Below, one piece after another: positions 56,301-64,000 of a DNA stretch of 64,000 nucleotides (the stretch's first letter is position 1; each line of letters opens with the position of its first letter). Under the pieces are notes generated by a model. The model was not told the DNA's origin and ran no database searches. It worked only from the letters and a program-made list of their open reading frames with translations. A program made the position numbers and the translations under genes. The stretch is from contig NC_072893.1 in the NCBI RefSeq assembly GCF_027943255.1, positions 4,898,001-4,962,000 of the forward strand, in the 5' to 3' direction. Origin of the DNA: Anastrepha obliqua (taxonomy: Eukaryota > Arthropoda > Insecta > Diptera > Tephritidae).

Positions 56301-59300
56301 CTAATTGGTCCATTGGTCCGCAGTTATTCACTCGAATAGCTGCAAGTACGCTTAAAGCTTTAAGTCATATGGGAAAACATGCACGCGATGAACAGCTATC
56401 TACAGGCGCTCATATCTGCACTTACGCTGCGACTACAACAAACTGCAATACCCAGCTGATGGCACTGACTATGGCCAATGGACCACTCAACTGCTACTGC
56501 CGCTGTGGTTACTGCGACTACCGTTGGCGGCGCAGTGTTAACAATAACAAGTCGAAAAATAACACCCATACAGCCAACAAAAACGAATGCAGTAAAATCA
56601 AAACAAGACTGCAGTAAACCGCGACCATAGCCAACTGAGGCTCGTATTTCCATACCACCACAATGCCAAGTGTAACGGAAATGGTCCGGCACGCGCAGTG
56701 GCGAAAGCAATCTATTATACATGAGCACACACAAACACAAGCCCATTTGTACACAAAGCTACATACACATAAACAATATAACTTTTACATACAAAATATA
56801 CTTTTCCAGCGTTTGCACCTTTTTAGCGCCATTCATGCGAGTTGCGAGTTGCATGCGCCCCTGCTAGCACAAATGGGTAGACGAAAGAAGCAGTGCACGT
56901 ACACACAAATATACAGTTGGTTGAGAGGGCGTAGAGTTGACTGCCAACACAAGGTTTTCAGTGGTTACGCATACGCCCCGTTGCACCGATCAACAGTACG
57001 CTTTGATAAGTCCGCATGCGAGTGTATGTGGTTGTATGCTTACGTGTGTGTGCGTTGCTGCGGTTTAACGCTATGTTGGTGCATGTGGCCAAGCGAAGTA
57101 AGCCATTTTAGGATGTCAAGTGAAAAAAATCGCTATAAAGTGCGCGTAGTGTGGGCGCCAGCAGGCGTGCCATTTTGCAAAAGGTCTACGAAACAACAGA
57201 CAATCTGTGGAAAAGCGCGAAAAATTATAAACGCAAGCAGATCGACGTGAAAGGCGAGCGTACCCTTTTTAATTTTTTTTTCTTGTCTTTTCGTTTTTTC
57301 TCTATTTTCATGTGCGCTCTGCCATTGCTAATAAATTAAAACAAAGTTGGCGTGAAGATTGTGTACTTGGCATTCGACGCGCTGAGTTTTGCCTGCAGTC
57401 ATTTCTTCGCTAGAAGAAAATCTCATTTGAATTGTGGTGCCTGGCGCTCAAAATCTAATTAAATGCTGCTTTTTACATTTCCATTTCCTTCCCTACTTTC
57501 GCGACTTAGTTTGCTGTTTTTATGTGCCTCCTTTTTTTGCAGCGCGAAGTCCTTAATGAGTTGAGTTGAGTACAACAAATAATGCGCGCGTATATTTCAA
57601 ATTTCACGCTACGTATCTGCAATCGCGCGGCTACATTTAAAATAAATATTCACAGAAGTCGGAAAAAGTAAAAAAAAGTATTGAGAAACTTGTCATGGAA
57701 CTTTCGGACAGTTTCATGCCATAACATAAACAACAACGCAAGTCAACAAATGGATCCAGAAAATCCCACGGCAAACGGTAGTGAAAACGTTAAAAAGGCT
57801 TGCGCCATAATTGCGTTATGCAACAAAAACAGGAAAGCAAAGCAAACAAATAAAAAGAGTACGCGAAACTTAAAAAAAATGTTCCTTAAAAATACAAAAA
57901 ACAAAAAAAAAAACTTTGAAACAAAGCTTTCGGCTAATTGCAATTTGATAATTCTGTAAGAAAACTGGTAAAAACCGTCAAGCGGAAAAGGCAAACGAAA
58001 AGGCGCGCTGTCATATTTCGTGTAAAAGGATATTCGCAGGCTCTAATGAATTAATTGTATTTCACCACAACAAAACGTTTTTTCTTAGCTACTAAAAAAT
58101 TTAAAACGACTCCTCGTGCCTAATTCGCACAGGAAGAAAAGGTAGCATGCCAGTGCTAAACAAATTTTCACTACAGCAAGAAAAAAAGCAAAACAAAAAC
58201 AGAAACAAAAAAACTACCAACACTAAATATCTTTAATATCCCAGCAAAACAAAAATTCTCTCAATTCTGCTCTTACTTTGTCTTGCTTTTTTGCGCGCTG
58301 GCCAATTTCTACATATATTTAGTTTGGCCTCAGCACCTCTTTTTGGGCAAATTGAATTGCAAATGCGTCAACTATTCGTCATCGCATCAAAGCGGCTCAA
58401 GTGTTTTGTGTAAAGCAATTTTAACTTTTGCTCGAGTTTCATTGGAAAAGCACACATTTTCTCATATACCTAAAATATTCACATGAATTCTTTACTTGCT
58501 TGGCGCCGCACCACCTCTTCTGCACGTAGCTACATCTGTAGGTATTTCTGCATTTCAATTTTCGCATTTTCACAAAAACTTGGCTATCGTCTTGTTCATC
58601 TCGTTTATCGAGTCAAAAAGCATTCTTTTGTTGCACACTTATGAGCGCAGGCCAGTGTGTGTGCGTGTGCTTGTGCATACCAACAAATATCTGAATAGTA
58701 CTTCTGTATATTCTACAGCAACATTCACAGAATTCCTCTGCTATATCAAGTCATGCAATCTGTTGACTCTTCAGCCACTCGGCTCCAACAACGGTAATTG
58801 TTGCCTGCATTCTACTACATTTTGTTCTTTGAATTGCAGAAATTTAAGATTTTTCTGCATAACATTTGCATTCATGAAAAAGGTCCCAATAAGAAAAAAA
58901 AATAAATACAAAAAATATAAACATAAAAAAATTGAAAAAAATTAAAACATTATTTCTTCAACGAATTTTGTACTATGCAGATTTCCTCTGCAACTTTCAT
59001 GTATTTGGCAGCTTATTATTTCGCTTTGTGCATTACCAAATGACACTGATTCGCTGTGAAATGTGCAAGCCACAAATTACTATGAAAATCAGCCAATTCC
59101 AAATTAAAAAAGTCAAAAATGGAATTCTGTATGTAAATCAAATCAACTTTTTTGGCGAGAAACTCAGCAATTTGGCCTTTATGCAATTATTTGCGCAAAC
59201 AGCAGAAAACCACAAAGTTTGATGCTGCAGTCGAATAGAAGGACAAACCCAAATGCGCTTAAGGAAAAGCGCATTAAGCAGTGGAATGGAATTTCAGAAA

Positions 59301-59470
59301 ATCACTCAAAGCATCATAAATTAATTGGTTGCGTCACCAGTATTTGAAAAAATGGAAAAGCTTCACGTACCCACATCACTACATCTGCTTCAATACTGTG
59401 ATCCAGTTGAAAGGTGGCTTTTGTATTAAGGTTTTACATTCTTTAAAAAAATATTGAAGGAATACAATTT
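56301..59470. other. Unassigned, transposon-poor sequence
   Basis: About 3.2 kb without recognised transposon parts. Small frames (56369-56617, 56663-57250, 58496-58945, 58932-59222) are not homologous to anything I know and look like chance. A-rich runs at 57880-57915 and 58880-58945. Candidate host intron. Confidence 0.4.
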
Positions 59471-60057
59471 TTCCATACAGTCTGTGTAATAGATATGTCA
59501 CCGCCATAACTTACAAACTGTTTATCCGATACGATTCTCACAAACTGTATTGCATGACTTATAATATTTACTGCCAGAAATTTATTCAATACAATCTGTA
59601 GTCACCACCATTAGCTGTGATGGCTTCACATCTTCGAGTCATATTTCGTATTAATTTCTGCGCAAGTTGTGAAGATAATCGCCTCCAAGTCAGCTGAGTT
59701 TGCTTTAATAACTGTTTGACTGTCCATATTGGTTTTCCTTTGAGTTTTGCTTTACTCTTGCTAAACATTTTCAATAGAGTTGACATCAGACAACTGTGAA
59801 GATTAATTCAACATTTCACTCCCATTCTGCTGTTTCCACTCTGCACACGTGCGGTTTCGATGCTTGGAATTCCTGTCTGCCTGTTCAAGCTAAGGTTTTC
59901 AGTTCTTCCAAATAACTTCGCAACTGCACTCAGATTGGAGATAAATATCTCCTAATATCTCCTTTTTCAGAGAACAGCTCCAAACATGAACCTTGACTGG
60001 ATGCTTAACAGTTCCTTGAAGTTTTCGGTTATCAGCAGCAAGATGCATTCGCAAATA

Positions 60058-61129
60058 AAGCGTGGTTAAATTTTAAGGGCCGATGTTGAATGTGAACCAC
60101 ACCTAAACATCACGTTTTTTTCTACATTTCATTTTTTAATTTGAGACTAACTCAATTTGAACCATGGAAAGATACACAATCAAGCAATGCGTTAAAGCTA
60201 TTCAGGTTTATTATGAAAACGGGCGTTCAAATTAAAATGCATATCGCACCCTTCGTGATTTTTTCGGTCAATTTAATCGTCCAAATGTGCGTACAATCAG
60301 AAAAATTGTGCAAAAGTTTGAGCAAACCGGGTCTGTAGGAGATGTGAAAACACCAGTGCATGCTCGTGCATCTCTTATTGCAGAAAATATTACTGCTGTT
60401 CGCTATAGTGTGGTTGAAGAGCCGTCCCCCTCAACTCGTCGTCGTGCCCAGCAATTGCACCTCTCACGCTCGTCGTTAATGAACATTATGCATAAAGACT
60501 TGCATTTACACGCTTACAAGGTGCAACTGATTCAAGAACTAAAGCCGCTTGACCATTTCAAGCGTTGTTAATTTTCAGAATGGTGGCAGGAAATGGCAAA
60601 AGTGAATGACCAATTTTCGAAGAAAAGCATTTTCAGTGATGAGACACATTTTCCCCTCAGTGGATTCGTCAATAAGCAGAATTGCCGAATTTGGGCGAAT
60701 GATAATCCAAGAGTGATTACCGAAAAACCAATGCACCCACAAAGAGTGAGTTGGTGCAGTTTATGGGCCGGCGGCATCATTGGGCCGTATTTTTTCCAAA
60801 ATGAGGCCGCTCAGGCAGTTACTTCTATCTTTGGGGTTATTTCAAAAAAAGGTGTACGTCGATAAGCCAGCAACAATTCAAAAGCTAAAGGATGAGATAA
60901 TTCGGCACATTAACGGCATAGAACCTCAATTATGCCTCAGCATCATCGAAAATTTAAACCATCGGATAGAGGTGTACCGCCGTAGCCGCGGCAGCTATTT
61001 GGCCAATATTTTATTTTACACGTAATTGAACTATACCAATATTATTATAGTAAAGAGAAATGACAATAATTTCCTAAAAAATTTTATTTTATTCCAAATC
61101 AACACCGGCCCTTAAACTTAACCACCCTT
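60058..61129 (+). mobile_element. Tc1/mariner-superfamily deletion derivative, nested
   Basis: A 1072-bp element with inverted ends: AAGCGTGGTTAAATTTTAAG at 60058 and AAGGGTGGTTAAGTTTAAGG read inward from 61129, both continuing into GGGCC. TA flanks both ends (60056-60057 and 61130-61131). Joining the flanks through one TA restores the outer Tc1-like sequence. The transposase lacks its central-to-third catalytic region, so this is a non-autonomous, internally deleted copy that kept its ends. Confidence 0.88.
60164..61025 (+). pseudogene. Transposase with internal deletion
   Basis: Starts at ATG 60164 with MERYTIKQCVKAIQVYYENG, a helix-turn-helix start, then a stop/frameshift, then RTIRKIVQKFEQTGSVGD, RRRAQQLHLSRSSLMNIMHK and LQ-like QELKPLDHFKR. 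The first catalytic Asp is in FSDETHFPLSG. VNKQNCRIWANDNPRVI and GGIIGPYFFQNEAAQAV follow. After AVTS the frame jumps directly to the C-terminal KVYVDKPATIQKLKDEI and HRIEVYRRSRGSYLANILFY. The missing segment would hold the other two catalytic residues, so it cannot be active. Confidence 0.83.
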
Positions 61130-61734
61130 TATTACGTTTGCCCAATTCCGTTATAAATTTCCTTTAGCCCATGCAAGTCCTTTTTCGCTGTGTGGTAATG
61201 AGAGCAGCGGTTTTCACCATATGCTCCTGAATTTAAGGTCTTCTGCACATAAACAACCTCGGATCGTGTATTTGGATACAGAAAACTTCACTTTTTCTTA
61301 AAACTGCTTCAGCTTCACGCAACGCTAAGTTCAGCATGGGCACATCCAAATCAAAGATCTTCTGATTTTACTTTGAAGAATTTTCGGAGGGTATTTTTTT
61401 TGGCCCCCGTCCGGGGAAGGCGTGAACATTTTTACCCGTTGCACCCATTTATCAATGACCATCTGAGACTTCTTCAAATATTTTGCTGTACATACACGCG
61501 ACATTTTTGGACCTATGAGTTGTGTATAAAGACGCACTGCATCAAGCTGCTTTTCATACACGGAACTCATTTTGTAAATACAGCTTGCGCTTTCTAAATT
61601 CCTCACAAAACTAACAGATTCACAAGGCAAATTGCGAAAAGGTTACACCTATTTAGTCGCATTAAAACTTGTTTGTTTAACGGAACACGAAGTTTGAATT
61701 TTGCCGTTCACGCTTCTATTAGACAGACTGTATA

Positions 61735-62325
61735 TAATGGAAAAGGTTTTGTTTGATTTTGTTTGAACTTTGATTCCATATTTTTGATGGGATATGCGTA
61801 ATTAGGAAGAAATCAGTGACGGTTAAATCAGAAATATGGCCACTCCATGAAAAGAATAAGAAGATGACAAAGAGAGTGAGAGATCGGGAAACATAACGAT
61901 CCACTAGTTTTATGTTTTACATGTTCGAAGATTTACTCACTTGTGTTTGAGCCGATGCGCGGGAGCTTTTGTGGCCTTGTCAGAGAAAGATTCGTTTCGA
62001 GCAACTCACTTCCCTTATTCAATTTTACATTCAGTTTTATATTGCAGGCAGTATCACAGCTAGGCAATAATTCACAACCACATAATGACATAGGAACAAG
62101 TAGGCTTCGGTTAAGAGTAATCGAAGTCCTTCTGAGGTAAAATGCTGAACATCAGCTTGATCAAAAAATTTCCGTAACAACTACCAAGGGACGCTCTGAG
62201 TCAACTGATTTTTTAAGTTCCCACATCTGTGATTAACATTCTTCATTATCGCCATTGGTGGCATTTGTAAAAATTACGCCGTCTTGAGTAAATCTACCAA
62301 CGCACGTGTTTTTTTTCTACAGTTT
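61735..62325. other. Unassigned sequence
   Basis: No gene recognised. The last part may contain the 5' UTR of the mariner relic that follows. Confidence 0.4.
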
Positions 62326-62329
62326 TAAA

Positions 62330-63001
62330 ATGGTTTTGAATTTGCAACAACGATTTTGTATTAAATTCTGCGTTGAAAATAAAAAACCTCATTGACATCG
62401 AAAACTGATAGAAACATCAATAAAGTGAGAGAAAGTTTGAAAAACAATCAAAAGTTAACCATCAGAGAGCTGGCAGAGAACTCAAGCATTGCTTATGGAT
62501 ACATTCAGGACATTGTAGTTAATGATTTTGATTTGCGCCGTGTTACTGCAAAATTGGTCCCACAGTACTTGAATTTCATACAAAGAAGGAATTGCGTTAA
62601 TCTTTGATCGCCAAAGACATGCATCATTAGCGGAGACGAGATGTAGATTTATGAATACGAAACGCAACCAGACATCGGGCGAAGTTGTGTTCACGTCGTT
62701 TTCAGTCAAAAAAGAATGCGATGCTCACGGGTTATATGGATTACAAATAGTTAAAAAGGACTATTATTGGGGCCTTATGAGACATTTACGTGAAGTAATT
62801 CGCCAAAAAAGAAACGATTTGTGAGAAAAACACTCGTCGATTTTGCACCATGACAACGCATCGTCGCACAGTGCCAACGTTATTCGAGAATTTTTTACCA
62901 TGAACGAAACGAAGACCATCCTACGGCCACCGAATTCACTTGATATGGATTCCTGCATTTTTTTTCAGTTTGACCGAATCACCACGGGGAATGCGTTTTA
63001 A
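62330..63001 (+). pseudogene. Mariner transposase relic
   Basis: Begins at ATG 62330 with MVLNLQQRFCIKFCVENKKP, then (in another frame) INKVRESLKNNQKLTIRELA and YGYIQDIVVNDFDLRRVTAK (the helix-turn-helix region). Later parts include HHDNASSHSANVIREFF (second catalytic Asp, about 62852) and ILRPPNSLDMDSCIFF (third Asp in the SPD-like motif). The first catalytic motif is deleted. A different subfamily from the mariner at 5566-6851. Terminal repeats not found. Confidence 0.72.
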
Positions 63002-63276
63002 CAGCGTTTTTACATATATTTTGAGAACTTTTTAATCAAGGTGTATATCAAAGGGGCCAAAGCACTCCAATTACTTTAAATATCGAGTTAATTTATTTAT
63101 ATATTCATTAACTCCATAAAAGTAATAACCTTATAGATTAGATTTGAGCTTTAAGAACTTTAGATAAAGAAATCATAAAAATAATAAAATAAAAAAATAA
63201 TTTTCAAATTCTTAAGCAATGAGTGCAGTATTGTTAAAATCAAAGGCTAACAAATTTTATAACTAGTTATACTCGG

Positions 63277-63430
63277 CGCGGCCGCCGTAGTCGAATGGGT
63301 TGGTACGTGACTATCATTCTGAATTCACAGAGAGAACGTAGGTTCGAAACTCGGTGAAACACCAAAATTAAGAAAAACATTTTTCTAATAGCGTTTTACT
63401 TAAGCCAACCTTGAACCGACATCAAGCACA
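63277..63430 (+). mobile_element. tRNA-derived SINE, copy 7 (head and part of body)
   Basis: GCGCGGCCGCCGTAGTCGAA (A box with one change), GGGTTGGTACGTGACTATC, an arm CACAGAGAGAACGTAG, and B box GGTTCGAAACTC, followed by CACCAAAATTAAG and TTTTCTAATAGCG. The remaining body is shortened to a piece resembling GAACCGACATCAAGCACAC, and the tail is not clear. Confidence 0.82.
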
Positions 63431-64000
63431 CGAAAGTTAAGAGTGGAAACATAAAAGTGGATTCTTTCGGGAAGAAATTGGAAATAATTATAAAAATAAT
63501 AAAAACCAATTGCTTTTCGTGGCGGTCTTGAAACTGATTAGCCCCACTTTTTATCCCACTACAATTTTTTTTTATTATCTGGAAAAATTATTGCGCTTGG
63601 TGTGACCAGACTAATGCCACAAATTCAAATGAAATATTTTTTGAGTAAATAGATGCCAATAATAGATGCCAGCAATTTAATATTCTACAAATGCAATAAT
63701 AGCAAATAAATTCAATAATTCGATCAACGAACGCGTGAAATATGAAATTTTGCAACACTTTTAAATGTTGTTATGCCAATTGACTAAAACTCAGGCGAAT
63801 TCTCTTAATCAGAGTGAGCTTTAGTGCTGCGTCCAAACAATGGAATGTGCGAGCGTTGCATTGCGTTTATTTATTTAGCAGTCGGTCAACAAGCGGCAAT
63901 TTGTGAAAATGTTGCTGCAGTTGGTTTGTTGGCACTAAAAATTTCGTGCTGCGAACTTTTGCTGACGTCGGTGGGTATGCATACGCGTATGTATGTATGT
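63431..64000. other. Unassigned sequence to window edge
   Basis: No gene recognised. The window ends in a GTAT microsatellite (63985-64000). Confidence 0.4.

Larger units (their letters stand above)
59478..61730 (-). mobile_element. Tc1-like DNA transposon, interrupted by another transposon
   Basis: Ends are inverted: CAGTCTGTGTAATAGA at 59478-59493 and, on the minus strand from 61730, CAGTCTGTCTAATAGA. TA flanks both sides (59476-59477 and 61731-61732). Without the inner element (60058-61129 plus one TA) it is 1179 bp, a normal Tc1 size. The minus-strand transposase begins MSSVYEKQLDAVRLYTQLIG (about 61570), includes KHPVKVHVWSCS, SDVNSIENV (compare PDLNPIENVW) and AKLKGKPIWTVKQLLKQTQL, and ends CEAITANGGDYRLY at about 59589. 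It is frameshifted and missing catalytic segments. Confidence 0.85.

Noticed and set aside
56663..57250. 195-codon open frame on the plus strand
   Set aside because: No recognisable domain, biased composition from CA/TG-rich DNA, no splice or start context; not supported as a gene.
1..64000. CRISPR arrays, bacterial operons, LTR retrotransposons, tRNA or rRNA genes
   Set aside because: None seen. The only tRNA-like sequences are SINE heads, and no gag-pol with LTRs was recognised.

Overview
The window is AT-rich nuclear DNA from an insect, almost certainly a higher fly (Diptera); a tephritid fruit fly is my best guess. It is not bacterial: there are no operons, and the one confidently recognised host coding segment is a short spliced exon. 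That exon (about 17254-17393, plus strand) encodes the start of the extracellular domain of a nicotinic acetylcholine receptor alpha subunit of the alpha5/6/7 type, closest in my reading to alpha7. It ends in a clean GT donor. No other exon of the gene could be found, so the window would be the 3' end of a >17 kb upstream intron, one exon, and >46 kb of downstream intron, as is usual for these very long receptor genes.

The rest is a dense, layered deposit of transposable elements. (1) One nearly intact non-LTR retrotransposon (LINE, Jockey/CR1-like; 9530-13670) carries a 5'-truncated ORF1 and a long ORF2 (AP endonuclease plus reverse transcriptase). At least six broken relatives lie at 5215-7625, 20195-20492, 21230-22790, 34055-34745, 44990-45480 and 48436-48600, and possibly one more at 37190-37440. 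(2) A second LINE type with RNase H and a C-terminal Cys-rich knuckle is present only as 3' fragments (440-590, 1030-1830, 4240-5020, 13690-14640, 18430-19520, 24783-25645, 27140-28460, 30080-30840, 42950-43270, 53800-54660). (3) Single relics of RTE-like (38410-39030), Jockey-like (39400-39960) and another endonuclease-type LINE (49270-51000) are also present. (4) A tRNA-derived SINE with pol III A and B boxes occurs seven times, in both orientations. (5) Tc1/mariner DNA transposons include a mariner with both inverted repeats inserted into a LINE relic (5566-6851), and a 1.07-kb deletion derivative inserted inside a 1.18-kb Tc1-like element (59478-61730). Further mariner relics lie at 5021-5154, 45530-45880, 48120-48435, 49016-49260 and 62330-63001.

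Layout: 0-9.3 kb holds relics and the LINE/mariner nest; 9.3-14.6 kb the SINE, main LINE and an RNase H fragment in tandem; 14.6-17.8 kb quiet sequence with the receptor exon; 17.8-30.8 kb many LINE and SINE fragments; 31-34 kb quiet; 34-36 kb a LINE fragment and a degenerate tandem repeat built on TTGCCAC; 36-43 kb sparse relics; 45-51 kb another relic cluster; 51-59.4 kb mostly unassigned; 59.4-63.4 kb the DNA-transposon nest and the last SINE. Most copies are frameshifted, and the order of nesting gives a relative insertion history.

I found no new enzymatic or defence system. The best leads are the conserved 3' hairpin of the main LINE with a compensatory base change, its ATG-less overlapping ORF2, the SINE family, the nested transposons, and the A/B alternating tandem repeat.
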